Below, one piece after another: positions 25,907 to 35,259 of a stretch of DNA of 64,000 nt (its first letter is position 1; every line of letters starts with the position of its first letter). A model generated the notes under the pieces. The model was given only the letters and a program-made list of their open reading frames with translations, was not told the DNA's origin and searched no databases. The translations under genes and the position numbers were made by a program. Source of the stretch: Nostoc commune NIES-4072 (lineage in GTDB: Bacteria; Cyanobacteriota; Cyanobacteriia; Cyanobacteriales; Nostocaceae); the NCBI RefSeq assembly GCF_003113895.1, contig NZ_BDUD01000001.1, positions 5,886,516-5,950,515 on the forward strand. The letters are read 5' to 3'.

Positions 25907-26779
25907 ATGCAATGTATTGTTAACCGCCGCGCCCAGTTTTCGGCAAGTCATCGTTATTGGTTGCCAGAACTGAGTGAAGCTGAGAATATTGAGAAATTTG
26001 GTGCTTGCTCTAGATTTCCGGGACACGGACATAATTATGTCTTATTCATTTCCCTAACTGGGGAATTGGATGAATATGGCATGGTATTGAACTTGTCTGA
26101 TGTGAAACACGTAATTAAACGGGAAGTTACCAGTCAATTGGACTTCTCTTATCTCAATGATGCGTGGGCAGAATTTCAACAAACTCTGCCCACCACTGAG
26201 AATATTGCACGGATTATTTGGCAGCGACTAGCACCACACTTGCCTTTAGTCCGTGTGCAGTTATTTGAACATCCTGAACTTTGGGCAGATTATATGGGAA
26301 ACGCAATGGAAGCCTACCTCACCATCAGTACTCACTTTAGCGCCGCCCATCGGCTGGCTCATCCTAACCTCAGTAACGAAGAAAACACTGAGATTTATGG
26401 TAAATGCGCTCGTCCTCACGGTCACGGACACAACTATCATTTAGAAGTCACCGTGAAAGGGGAAATTGACCCACGTACTGGGATGCTTGTTGATTTAGGT
26501 GCTTTGAACCAAGTAATAGATGATTATGTGGTTGAGCCATTCGATCACACCTTTTTAAACAAAGACATTCCCTACTTTGCTGAAGTTGTTCCCACTGCTG
26601 AGAATATCGCACTTTACATTAGCAATTTACTGCGATCGCCTATTCAGGAATTGGGAGCTAAACTTTACAAAGTGAAACTGATTGAAAGTCCCAATAACTC
26701 CTGCGAAATCTACTGTACTGAATCTGAATCAAATTCAGTCAGCGCCACCGGGAATCAGCCAGTATTGGCAAGCGTTTAG
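25907..26779 (+). CDS. Tandem-domain 6-pyruvoyltetrahydropterin synthase / 6-carboxytetrahydropterin synthase
   Basis: A 290-residue protein made of two PTPS/QueD modules. Each has the zinc histidines (His15, His40, His42; His148, His173, His175) and a catalytic-type cysteine (Cys34; Cys167). The second module keeps the Asp213-His214 pair of the active site (FDHTFLN). The first has Asp79-Phe80 (LDFSYLN), so its catalytic histidine is missing. Normal PTPS proteins are single-domain (about 120-150 residues) and hexameric. The product could feed queuosine or pterin synthesis. The first half may be structural. The ATG at 25907 is preceded by a region without strong SD. Confidence 0.9.
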   Translation: MQCIVNRRAQFSASHRYWLPELSEAENIEKFGACSRFPGHGHNYVLFISLTGELDEYGMVLNLSDVKHVIKREVTSQLDFSYLNDAWAEFQQTLPTTENIARIIWQRLAPHLPLVRVQLFEHPELWADYMGNAMEAYLTISTHFSAAHRLAHPNLSNEENTEIYGKCARPHGHGHNYHLEVTVKGEIDPRTGMLVDLGALNQVIDDYVVEPFDHTFLNKDIPYFAEVVPTAENIALYISNLLRSPIQELGAKLYKVKLIESPNNSCEIYCTESESNSVSATGNQPVLASV

Positions 26780-26841
26780 GCAATTGAAAATCTAGGCATA
26801 GGACATAGGGAATTTATCTCATCCCAATGCCCAATGCCCAA

Positions 26842-27399
26842 CTAAAAAAGTTTACTAACTAAGCAGTTGAAACCAGGTAGCAAAGGACTTGTTAACTCAT
26901 CTTGACTAAATAAAGTAGCTGCTAACTTTAATGCAGCCTGTTCACGGCGATAAACTTCAACTTTCTTCTGTATAGAATCGCAAATCCAATATTCTTGAAC
27001 ACCTTGCACCGAGTACAGCTTTAGCTTTGTTTCTTTGTCACGTTTCTGGTTTTTTTCGCCGGGGGATAAAACCTCTACAACTAACTCCGGTGCGCCTGTG
27101 AGATGTCCAGCTTCATCTAGTAAGTTTTTTAAGCGTTCATGACTTGCCCATACCACATCAGGTATCACATTGTCAGAATCTGAGAAAATAATTCCAGGTG
27201 CGATCGCAGCTTTACCTAAACCAGTTTCATTTGACCAATTATTAAGAACTGTAACAATATTGCCACAACTTGATTGATGATCCCAACTAGGTGATTTGGT
27301 CACAAAGAGTTCTCCATCTATAATCTCATAGCGATTTCTGCGATCGCCAGCAAATAGTTCTAGATCAGCAGTCGTCCAACGCACTGGAGTTGTTTGCAT
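26842..27399 (-). CDS. Uma2 family (DUF820) endonuclease-fold protein
   Basis: A 185-residue protein of the PD-(D/E)XK-like Uma2 family, strongly expanded in cyanobacteria. Visible core motifs are YEIIDGELFVTKSP, VIPDVVWASHERL, PELVVEVLSPGEKNQKRDKETKLKLY (the PxLVVEVLSP..K signature with E and K residues) and VQEYWICDSIQKKVEVYRR. Nuclease activity is inferred from the fold, and the biological role is unknown. It lies between oppositely transcribed genes, with a PrsW-like gene upstream on the same strand. Confidence 0.92.
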   Translation of the reverse strand: MQTTPVRWTTADLELFAGDRRNRYEIIDGELFVTKSPSWDHQSSCGNIVTVLNNWSNETGLGKAAIAPGIIFSDSDNVIPDVVWASHERLKNLLDEAGHLTGAPELVVEVLSPGEKNQKRDKETKLKLYSVQGVQEYWICDSIQKKVEVYRREQAALKLAATLFSQDELTSPLLPGFNCLVSKLF

Positions 27400-27431
27400 A
27401 GAAACCCCCTAGCATTTTCTTAAATCATATT

Positions 27432-28427
27432 TTAAAAATACCGACGACGAGCGGAATGTCGCAAATAGCGATAAATGACCCAAGCTAAAACTCCGAAAAA
27501 GAAATTTAGTGAAAAGCGACTAATTATAAACCACAAAATATCAGCATCAAAAAGCTTCGACGGACTCAAGGGACTAAGAATCCTGGCTAAAAGAAACAGC
27601 CCAAAAATAGCATTTCCACCCATTACGAGGGCAAACAGCACTAAACTCCTCTGCCAGTAACGGTGTTGGGATGTATGGCCTGAAATCAGGGTAATGGCGG
27701 CTTTGCCTTGCACTTTTCGCAGTAATTGTTCTAGTCGCCAAAACATCCACAAGAGAAATGGGAATAAACCATAACTCAGGAAACTTAAAGGTAGTGAGTA
27801 ACGCCAAGCACTTGATAAGACATTAACTAGGGCATGGCAGATTACAGAATTTAGCCAAGCCCTAAAAATGAACTTTTTGTCTCGATTTAAGCGAGTGTTG
27901 GAGGAAATATAGATTCCTAAAGCATATCCCCAAGGTGCAGAGAACATGGCGTGGACTGGCATACCAATTATACGGTCTAGGATTGATGCTGTATCGTGGA
28001 AAAGGTAAATCCAATTCTCTTCGGCAGTGAATCCAAGGGCAACGGCTATGGTGAAGAGGAAAACGGTAGATGCAAATAATCGATACTTGCGTTGCAGATA
28101 GTAGGTTGGGACAACAACCGCTACAAACTTGCAGCCTTCTTCAATTGGGCCTACTTCTACAAGCTGCCGCAACGCTATTCCAGGAAGCGTAGACGCGCAC
28201 CGATTTGTCGGCAGACATAGCTTAATCTGATGCCAGTGTATAACCCTGTTGACTACAATTTCAAAAATCCATTCGAGGCTAAGGGCTAAGATACCAGAGA
28301 TTGCGCCGATGATAAAAAACATCAGCAACTTTAACAAAGGTGGGGCAAATGGCACTCGCCAGTAGTAGTAGCCTAGCAGCAACAAAGGTGGTATTGCTGC
28401 CCAAAGCATTAAAGAAAAATCAACCAC
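27432..28427 (-). CDS. PrsW-like intramembrane metalloprotease
   Basis: A 331-residue polytopic membrane protein of the PrsW/CPBP-like superfamily. Hydrophobic helices flank the conserved motifs VGPIEEGCKFVAVV (EExxK), FTAEENWIYL and VHAMFSAPWGYALG, with a late VICHALVN histidine. These four motifs supply the glutamates and histidines of the active site. In Bacillus PrsW cleaves an anti-sigma factor. The substrate here is unknown. The start overlaps the stop of the upstream methyltransferase gene by 8 nt, so both are made from one transcript. Confidence 0.85.
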   Translation of the reverse strand: MVDFSLMLWAAIPPLLLLGYYYWRVPFAPPLLKLLMFFIIGAISGILALSLEWIFEIVVNRVIHWHQIKLCLPTNRCASTLPGIALRQLVEVGPIEEGCKFVAVVVPTYYLQRKYRLFASTVFLFTIAVALGFTAEENWIYLFHDTASILDRIIGMPVHAMFSAPWGYALGIYISSNTRLNRDKKFIFRAWLNSVICHALVNVLSSAWRYSLPLSFLSYGLFPFLLWMFWRLEQLLRKVQGKAAITLISGHTSQHRYWQRSLVLFALVMGGNAIFGLFLLARILSPLSPSKLFDADILWFIISRFSLNFFFGVLAWVIYRYLRHSARRRYF

Positions 28428-29340
28428 TCACCTGAGCGATCGCTGTGCGGTGACGGTGTGTATTGTTAGTGATAGTGGGAGTTTGGAAACCCGCCTCAAC
28501 AATAGCTTGCTCAATGTTCAAAGCGAAATATTCATCTAAATACGGTTCTGTACTTTTGAGCAAAGTCAAAATGTAGGCTGGCATTTTTTTGTAAACTTCA
28601 GATTTTGGATTCATATCCATGATTGCCAAGTAGCCACCCGGACGCAGCAAGCGCCGCATTTCAGCTAAAATCTGTCGGGTTGCCGATTGTGGTAATTCGT
28701 GGCACATTAGGAAAATGGAAACTAAATCAAAAGAGGCGTCAGCTAGCCCGGTAGATTCCGCTTGGGCATGAAGCCAGTTTATTTTAGCTTGACGTTGCCC
28801 AGCACGGTAATTGGCAACGGCTAAGAAGTAGGGAGATAAGTCCAAGCCTGTAATTTTGGCATGGGGATAAATTTCTTGCATGGTAAATGTACTCAAACCC
28901 ACACCACAAGCTACATCGAGGATGTCTTGGGGTTGATTGGGGATTTGCACTTTGAGGATATCGTGGTAACTTTGGCGGAGTTTAGCATCTCCTTCTGCTC
29001 CAGCATCTTGCCAAATTCCAGCATGGACAGTACGGGCAGCAACTTCTAGCTCACAAGCGGCTTTCCAACTTAGGTTTCCACCTTCATAGGCATGGAATGA
29101 CCGCAAATAGTATTCTGGGTAGGAAAGCTGAGGATTTTCTACTTGAGCTAGATCAGCCTTCCAATCACGCGCTTGTAGTGTTTCGACTTCCTGCGTCCAA
29201 GGTACGCCAATTCTTTCGGCACGTTTAATCATCATTTGTCTAGCTTGATGTTTGGCTAGGTCGGCTAAAGGTTTGATTGCCAGTACGCCATTTACCAAAC
29301 GGGAAGCGAAACCAGGATTAGTGTTTACAGCAACGGTCAT
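28420..29340 (-). CDS. Class I SAM-dependent methyltransferase
   Basis: A 306-residue protein with a helical N-terminal extension of about 130 residues (QARQMMIKRAERIGVPW..SYPEYYLRSFHAYEGGNLSW) and a Methyltransf_11/25 core. Motif I is ILDVACGVGLSTFTM, motif II ITGLDLSPY, and the later LVSIFLMCHELP and LLRPGGYLAIMDMNP complete the fold. The YLRSFHAYEGGNLSWKAA segment is a recognisable cyanobacterial/plant family feature. The acceptor is unknown. It overlaps the downstream PrsW-like gene. Confidence 0.9.
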   Translation of the reverse strand: MTVAVNTNPGFASRLVNGVLAIKPLADLAKHQARQMMIKRAERIGVPWTQEVETLQARDWKADLAQVENPQLSYPEYYLRSFHAYEGGNLSWKAACELEVAARTVHAGIWQDAGAEGDAKLRQSYHDILKVQIPNQPQDILDVACGVGLSTFTMQEIYPHAKITGLDLSPYFLAVANYRAGQRQAKINWLHAQAESTGLADASFDLVSIFLMCHELPQSATRQILAEMRRLLRPGGYLAIMDMNPKSEVYKKMPAYILTLLKSTEPYLDEYFALNIEQAIVEAGFQTPTITNNTHRHRTAIAQVSG

Positions 29341-29493
29341 AAATCAGTTTGCATTTAACAGCTTTTTCTACTTATGACATACTTGTTGGACGCCAGTCTA
29401 GAAGCAAGTTGAATTGTGTAAGTGGGAGTGGGGAGTGGGGAGTGGGGAGATGAGGGAGAAATAACTCATGCCCAATGCCCAATGCCCCATACC

Positions 29494-31173
29494 CTACTTT
29501 GCACTAGGCTTGAGAGCTAACAACATCTCCAATTGACTGGTAGATTTATCAGGGCTATTAGCGGTAAAACCAAGACCACGAATGGAATTCAAGATGGTGA
29601 TAGCATTGGCGTCAGATAAGATTAAACTCTTAATCAAGGGCACAGTTTGAGTTTTGTCCATATCCAGGTAGAAATAGCCGCCGTTGGGCTTTTGCAAAGA
29701 ACCTGTAACGGCTTTGAAGGTATCGCTATTGTCAAGAGATGGATTTTTACGATCGCCGATCGCTTCAGCAATTGGCCCACCAAGAGCCACAAATACAGTG
29801 TCTTGATCGAGCCAACCATGTGACAATAAAGCCCCCTGTCTGGGGATTTGCCATTCCGTTACGTCTTTCCCACCAATATTTCTATTGGCGACGTTGATTT
29901 GTTGGGTTTTGGCAAGGGTATCCAATTTCGTTAAGGTGGCTTCGGCAGTTTTGCGATCGCTAGTATCAAATACTAAAGCACCTCCAAAACCAACATTTGC
30001 TAATACCCCTTGATTAGATGGAATCGCACCGATGGCAAATTCCCCATTCATCCAGCCAAAAATATCTTTATCCAGGTCAATATTGACAAATTTCAATTGT
30101 CCTCGCACCTGTTCAAGACCTTGTTTCATTTCTGGATAATTTTTTGACTCTTCTACTAGTGTTTCCCAACCACGGCTGATACCATTTCCGCTAATTAGAG
30201 CAAAAGTACCAGTAGGAAATTGCCCGACTATATTTCCCGGACTTGATTGATACTGAAATTTATTGAGTTGCGGATCTAAATTAGCGATCGCTTTTACCCG
30301 CACTCCCGCATCATCAACACCAATACCTGCCACCACAGATTTTATCTGCTTAAGCTGCGCCAGAGCTTGTGGAGGTAACTGCTTTGCCTGCGGGCTTCCG
30401 GCTGCTAATTGCTGTACCATGCCAGCATAGTCTGGTACATAAATTTGGGCGAGGCTGTTTTTGACATCCACTCCTTTGTTGAGAATACTGCTTGCACCAT
30501 CTTTACTGGCAAAAGAAGACTCTCCTTTAAAGGTGTCAATTGCTTTTTCTACAGCTTGCTTTTCGGGTGCTAATACTAAGTGACTATTATTTAAAACTAC
30601 GCTATATGTCGGCTTGCTATTTTCTGTAGTTTCTATAATTTTTTGACCTTTATAGTCAGATTCCTGAAATTTAACTCCTTTTTGTGACTTTAATTTGTTA
30701 GCAAAATTCAAAGCGCTGAGTTTGTCCTTGATTCCCACTATTATCAAGATATTTGATTCCTGCTGTACATTGATTGGCCCATTAGGTGCTTGAAAAGGTG
30801 CTTTCAACTGCGCTGCTTTAACAGGATTAGGTGGTAATACAGCAATCATTACACCACCAGCCCAAGGCTTTATGTCTTTTTCATAAGAAACGTTACTGTC
30901 ACTGAACACTTGCTTATTGAAATTTTCCAGACCTTTTGCCACTAATTTTTGTGCTTCTGGAGTGCCAAACTGCTGTAACTTTGCCCAGGCTTGAGAGTCA
31001 GTAGTAATATAAGTTGCCATCAATGCTGTTGAAGGTACTACTTTAGCGCTGCCTAGAGCGTCTGAACTAGCTCCTGATGGGGCTTTAAAATACATATAAG
31101 CTGCTATACCTCCTGCGGCAAGTACAGCAGCACCAACAGCAGGAATGAGAAATTTGGATTTACTTTCAGGCAT
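29494..31173 (-). CDS. DUF3352 domain membrane-anchored protein
   Basis: A 559-residue cyanobacterial protein of the DUF3352 family. One N-terminal transmembrane helix (FLIPAVGAAVLAAGGIAAYMYF, residues 9-30) anchors a large soluble domain rich in alternating beta strands. Repeated segments such as FANKLKSQKGVKFQESDYKGQKI suggest internal repeats. No catalytic motif is visible. The protein is probably periplasmic or thylakoid-lumenal. It is divergent from the M1 peptidase gene. Confidence 0.85.
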   Translation of the reverse strand: MPESKSKFLIPAVGAAVLAAGGIAAYMYFKAPSGASSDALGSAKVVPSTALMATYITTDSQAWAKLQQFGTPEAQKLVAKGLENFNKQVFSDSNVSYEKDIKPWAGGVMIAVLPPNPVKAAQLKAPFQAPNGPINVQQESNILIIVGIKDKLSALNFANKLKSQKGVKFQESDYKGQKIIETTENSKPTYSVVLNNSHLVLAPEKQAVEKAIDTFKGESSFASKDGASSILNKGVDVKNSLAQIYVPDYAGMVQQLAAGSPQAKQLPPQALAQLKQIKSVVAGIGVDDAGVRVKAIANLDPQLNKFQYQSSPGNIVGQFPTGTFALISGNGISRGWETLVEESKNYPEMKQGLEQVRGQLKFVNIDLDKDIFGWMNGEFAIGAIPSNQGVLANVGFGGALVFDTSDRKTAEATLTKLDTLAKTQQINVANRNIGGKDVTEWQIPRQGALLSHGWLDQDTVFVALGGPIAEAIGDRKNPSLDNSDTFKAVTGSLQKPNGGYFYLDMDKTQTVPLIKSLILSDANAITILNSIRGLGFTANSPDKSTSQLEMLLALKPSAK

Positions 31174-31831
31174 TTTGTTATCCTCTTTTGCTCAGATTGT
31201 CACCGAGATTTATACAAGTGTCACTGTAGAGTTTTCGGATTTATTAATAATTTCCACTCATTGATCGGTATTTACTGATAAAATTAGTAGTCCTATAAGC
31301 TAGCAGTCTAAAATAATTACTCTAAAAAATACTTCCACGAGATGGGGAGCGAATCGGCAAATGATATGCTGTTCATTTCAAACAAAATAGCCTCCTCAAC
31401 AGAGGCAAGCTATCCTAAGTTATAGGACTCCTGTCTGATTTGTAAGCAAAATTTCAGATAAAACCCTGATAAACGAGCTTTTCAGTCTCAGTATGTTTTC
31501 AAAAATCAAATCGGAGTCCTATATAAGAATAATTAGGAGTGTTTGTACTTAATAACAAGTTATCGAGGTGCAAGAGACTCTTGACTCGATGACAAAAAAG
31601 TGCAAAACATCAGTAAAAGTAAATGCGGGAGGGATATGGAAAAAATTCCCAAGATCGCCAGCCGACCTTCGGAAATTCGGGTGAGATTAATTTTAATCCC
31701 CCAATCCCAAAAGGGAATTCTCACCTCCATAACGCCCTGTTGATTTGGGAAATATATTTAGACACCGCTATTTTGCTTAACTACGTCCAGCCAAGCCAGA
31801 CTTTTCAGGATTACAAGGTCAGTAAGGATCA
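31174..31831. other. Divergent intergenic region of DUF3352 and M1 peptidase genes
   Basis: About 660 nt with no supported gene. A short ORF (31623-31931) overlaps the M1 start out of frame and looks spurious. The region holds a CCTC..GAGG hairpin near 31390-31405 and a MITE-like element at 31421-31523. Promoters for both flanking genes should lie here. Confidence 0.5.
31421..31523. mobile_element. MITE-like element with 11-bp perfect terminal inverted repeats
   Basis: TATAGGACTCC (31421-31431) is exactly mirrored by GGAGTCCTATA (31513-31523). Just inside, GATTTG (31437-31442) mirrors CAAATC (31507-31512). The interior carries AGCTTTTCAGTC and TTTTCAAAAATCAAAT, strings found again at 55628-55674 and, inverted, at about 56512-56540. 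It is 103 bp long and non-coding. Confidence 0.65.
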
Positions 31832-34474
31832 ATGTCGAAGTCTTATTTTGATACAGATAATAACGTACACAAACCTTTTGAGTTACCGGGAGCAAGACCA
31901 CACTACAACCCCGATCGCCCCGGACAGGTAGAGCATATTTTTCTCGATCTTAGCTTGGATATCCCAAAGCTTTCCTATCAGGGCACTTGTAGCATTCGTC
32001 TCTTACCAATTCGTAATGGCATTGACCGTTTGACTTTGGATGCTGTCAACCTAAATATCGAGTCTGTGCAAGTGGACGAGGTGCCACAAAATTTTGACTA
32101 CGACGGGGAACAGCTTTCCATCCAACTTGCTGAAGTGACCCAAATTGGTAAACGCTTGCTGATTGCGATCGCCTATTCAGTGGCAAAACCGCAACGCGGT
32201 CTTTACTTTATTCAACCAGACAAGCACTACCCAAACAAGCCAACTCAAGTTTGGACTCAAGGAGAAGACGAAGACTCTCGCTTTTGGTTCCCCTGCTTTG
32301 ACTACCCAGGACAATTGTCTACTTCAGAAATTCGGGTTCGTGTCCCCAACCCTCTGGTGGCAATTTCCAACGGCGAATTGATTAATACCACAGAAGATGG
32401 TGATTACAAAATCTACCATTGGTCACAGCAACAAGTTCATCCCACCTACTTGATGACTTTAGCAGTAGGTGACTTTGCCGAAATTCAGGATGAGTGGAAT
32501 AGTAAAGCAGTTACCTACTACGTAGAAAAGGGACGGGAGGAAGATGCTAAACGTAGCATGGGCAAAACTCCCCGCATGATTGAATTTTTGAGCCAAAAGT
32601 ATGGATATCCATACCCTTTTCCGAAATACGCCCAGGTTTGCGTCGATGACTTCATCTTTGGCGGGATGGAAAATACTTCCACAACACTGTTAACAGATAG
32701 ATGCTTGCTAGATGAACGCGCTGCTTTAGATAACCGCAATACTGAAAGTTTAGTCGTCCACGAACTCGCGCACCAGTGGTTTGGTGATTTGGTGGTGATT
32801 AAGCATTGGTCTCATGCTTGGATTAAGGAAGGCATGGCTTCCTATTCTGAGGTGATGTGGACAGAACAGGAATATAGTCTCGAAGAAGCAGCTTACTATC
32901 GTTTATTAGAAGCTCGTCGTTACTTAAGTGAAGATAGCAGTCGCTATCGTCGCCCAATGGTAACACATGTTTACCGGGAAGCTATTGAGCTTTACGATCG
33001 CCACATTTACGAAAAAGGATCTTGTGTTTATCACATGATTCGGGCCCAATTAGGAGATGAGTTGTTTTGGCAGGCTATCCAAACATTTGTTCAAGATAAT
33101 GCCCACAAAACTGTAGAAACAGTAGACTTACTCAGGGCGATTGAAAAGGCTACCGGACATAATCTTTTATTCCTCTTTGACCAATATGTTTTTCGTGGTG
33201 GTCATCCTGATTTTAAAGTCGCTTACTCTTGGGATGGGGATGCTAAATTAGCAAAAATTACGGTAACTCAAACCCAAGCTGCTGAAGGTCAAAATGGCAG
33301 TAAGGATTTGTTTGATTTAAAAATACCTATTGGTTTTGGCAATACCCAACAAGGAGAAGTTAGGAGTGAGGAGTTAGGAGTTAAAAATAATTCCAAACTT
33401 CAAACTCATAACTCACAACTAAAAACTTTTGTAGTGCGGGTAAATGAGCGTGAACAAAGCTTCTACTTTCCCCTAGAAAATAAGCCTCAATTTATTAGCT
33501 TTGATGTTGGAAATAATTATTTGAAAACAGTAGCATTAGAGTATCCAATATCAGAGTTAAAAGCACAGTTAGAATTTGATCCCGACCCGATTTCACGTAT
33601 TTATGCAGCAGCAGCTTTGACGAAAAAAGGTGGATTAGAAGCTACTATTGCACTATCTACATCGCTGAAAAATGACCCATTGTGGGGTGTGCGTGTGGAA
33701 GCGGCGAAACAACTAGCGCAAATTAATTTAGACCAAGCCTTTGATGGCTTAGTTGTTGGGTTAAAAGATAAAAATGCTTACGTGCGACGAGCTGTAGTGG
33801 AAGCACTTGCTCAAATCAAAACTGCTGAAAGCTATAAAGCTGTGAGAGGGTTAGTACAAAAGGGCGATCCTAGCTATTATGTGGAAGCAGCAGCTTCTCG
33901 TGTGATCGGGGCGATCGCTTCTGCAAACTTGGAAGAAAAGCCCAAGGAAGATAAAGTATTAAAGCTGCTGAAATCCGTTTTAGAAGAAAAGGCGGGTTGG
34001 AATGAAGTCGTGCGGAGTGGTGCAGTTGCGGGTTTAGCTGAATTCAAAACTTCGGAAGCAGCTTTAAATTTGCTAATCGAATACACCAAACTCGGTGTAC
34101 CACAACCCTTACGTTTAGCCACAATTCGCGCTTTAGGAAAGATTTCTGTAGGTCAAAGTCCGGTTAATTTAGAGCGTATTTTAGAAAAATTAACAGAACT
34201 AGCGAAAGAAACCTTCTTTTTAACGCAAGTGGCGGTAGCAGCAGCATTAGGACAAATGGAAACACCCAAAGCAGTGGGGATTTTGCGATCGCTAGTTGAA
34301 CAAACAGCCGATGGGCGTGTACGTCGCTATGCTGAAGAAGAAATTTCTAAGGTGCAAAAGAATATTGGTTCAGAAAAAACCCTGCGTCAATTGCGTGAAG
34401 ATTTTGACCAACTCAAACAACAAAATCAGGAATTGAGAAGCCGTTTAGAAAACTTGGAGGCAAAATCTAAATAG
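31832..34474 (+). CDS. M1 family aminopeptidase with C-terminal HEAT repeats
   Basis: An 880-residue zinc metallopeptidase. GGMEN near residue 276 is the exopeptidase substrate-recognition motif, and HELAHQWFGD near 309 with the downstream E (KEGMASYSE) binds zinc. The C-terminal 330 residues form HEAT-like repeats (AAALTKKGGLEATIALSTSL..DPLWGVRVEAAKQL..), and the extreme C-terminus is a coiled coil (LREDFDQLKQQNQELRSRLENLE). Residues about 509-535 (EVRSEELGVKNNSKLQTHNS) are encoded by a short tandem-repeat block of intergenic type and look like an in-frame insertion in the domain before the HEAT region. It is expected to be cytoplasmic. AAGGATCA lies before the ATG. Confidence 0.93.
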   Translation: MSKSYFDTDNNVHKPFELPGARPHYNPDRPGQVEHIFLDLSLDIPKLSYQGTCSIRLLPIRNGIDRLTLDAVNLNIESVQVDEVPQNFDYDGEQLSIQLAEVTQIGKRLLIAIAYSVAKPQRGLYFIQPDKHYPNKPTQVWTQGEDEDSRFWFPCFDYPGQLSTSEIRVRVPNPLVAISNGELINTTEDGDYKIYHWSQQQVHPTYLMTLAVGDFAEIQDEWNSKAVTYYVEKGREEDAKRSMGKTPRMIEFLSQKYGYPYPFPKYAQVCVDDFIFGGMENTSTTLLTDRCLLDERAALDNRNTESLVVHELAHQWFGDLVVIKHWSHAWIKEGMASYSEVMWTEQEYSLEEAAYYRLLEARRYLSEDSSRYRRPMVTHVYREAIELYDRHIYEKGSCVYHMIRAQLGDELFWQAIQTFVQDNAHKTVETVDLLRAIEKATGHNLLFLFDQYVFRGGHPDFKVAYSWDGDAKLAKITVTQTQAAEGQNGSKDLFDLKIPIGFGNTQQGEVRSEELGVKNNSKLQTHNSQLKTFVVRVNEREQSFYFPLENKPQFISFDVGNNYLKTVALEYPISELKAQLEFDPDPISRIYAAAALTKKGGLEATIALSTSLKNDPLWGVRVEAAKQLAQINLDQAFDGLVVGLKDKNAYVRRAVVEALAQIKTAESYKAVRGLVQKGDPSYYVEAAASRVIGAIASANLEEKPKEDKVLKLLKSVLEEKAGWNEVVRSGAVAGLAEFKTSEAALNLLIEYTKLGVPQPLRLATIRALGKISVGQSPVNLERILEKLTELAKETFFLTQVAVAAALGQMETPKAVGILRSLVEQTADGRVRRYAEEEISKVQKNIGSEKTLRQLREDFDQLKQQNQELRSRLENLEAKSK
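33357..33430. repeat. Intergenic-type short tandem repeat inside the M1 peptidase gene
   Basis: GTTAGGAGTGAGGAGTTAGG at 33359 and following, then AACTCATAACTCACAACT near 33404-33421, match the style of the intergenic repeats at 63735-63905. The block keeps the reading frame. Confidence 0.75.
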
Positions 34475-34886
34475 CATTGCACGATGTTTAAAAGTAGCTA
34501 ATTGGTAATTGGTAAGTGTGGCATAATCACTACCAATTACCAAATTTATAGTATTTATAAATAATAATTCTGTTATGATTCGCGCGTTGGTTCTTCCACC
34601 TAATTATACTAATTTTAGTACTAGTACAGCACGGCGTAAATAGAGATACCATTCACAATCAAGGAAAAGCTGATAACACAAGCTTTTTGACTTTTGACTT
34701 CCGCCTTGCGGTATTAGCTCTTTCAAGGTGACTGATGAAATCTCTTTTTTCTCTCTGCGCTCTTTAGTCTCTGCTATTAAAAAGTAATTAATTTAACCTT
34801 ATTAAGTATAGAGAACACAGAGTAAAAAGATAAATTTCTACCCACATTTTTGTAATAGTCAAAGTGTCGCGCTCATCCGATATACC

Positions 34887-34936
34887 GCCCAGAACTTAAG
34901 TTCTGGGCTGATAGCTAAAGTCCACTCAAGTGGACT
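34887..34936. repeat. Double palindrome cassette
   Basis: A perfect 22-bp palindrome centred on CTTAAG (34887-34908) is followed 10 bp later by AGTCCACT / AGTGGACT separated by CA (34919-34936). Such paired palindromes resemble dispersed repeats of Nostocales. The RNA would fold into two adjacent hairpins. Confidence 0.75.
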
Positions 34937-34951
34937 GAAATTTTCCGTTTA

Positions 34952-35057
34952 TATAGCTTTTCCTAATCAAGTGAGGTACATCAGAGCAAGCTCCTCGCTT
35001 GCTCTTAAAGAAGGTTGGGGGTGGGGTTTTATACCTACTCGACTGAGAACCGCTATA
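34952..35057. mobile_element. MITE-like element, TATAGC ends
   Basis: Starts TATAGCTTTTCCTAATCAAG and ends GAACCGCTATA (35047-35057). Its 5' part (ATAGCTTTTC.TAAT..AA.TGAGGTACATCA) and internal GGTTGGGGGTGGGGTT recur in inverse orientation at 60805-60885. It also contains a perfect GAGCAAG/CTTGCTC hairpin. The end sequence matches the ends of the element at 12939-13089. Confidence 0.65.
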
Positions 35058-35220
35058 AAATAGCCTTCTGCATGGCTGAAAATTTTGTATTTACTCCTCT
35101 TGAGAAGACTTGAGCTATTAGCCTTGGAATTTATTCCGACGCGGGAATGGTAACGAAGATTAAACCAATTCGCAATTCGCAATGGGCTAACGCCCCGCTC
35201 CGCTAACGCAATTCGCAATT

Positions 35221-35259
35221 ACGTTTTGTGACGGGGATTTAGACCCCGACACAAAACGT
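35221..35259. repeat. Large palindrome with CGGGG/CCCCG core
   Basis: Arms at 35221-35236 and 35244-35259 pair over 16 positions with one mismatch around an ATTTAGA loop. It is followed near 35272 by a related GGGGACTTAAACCCCC palindrome. The element is non-coding. Confidence 0.75.

Noticed and set aside
31623..31931. A 102-residue plus-strand frame before the M1 peptidase
   Set aside because: It overlaps the M1 start out of frame, has no SD and reads as random sequence.
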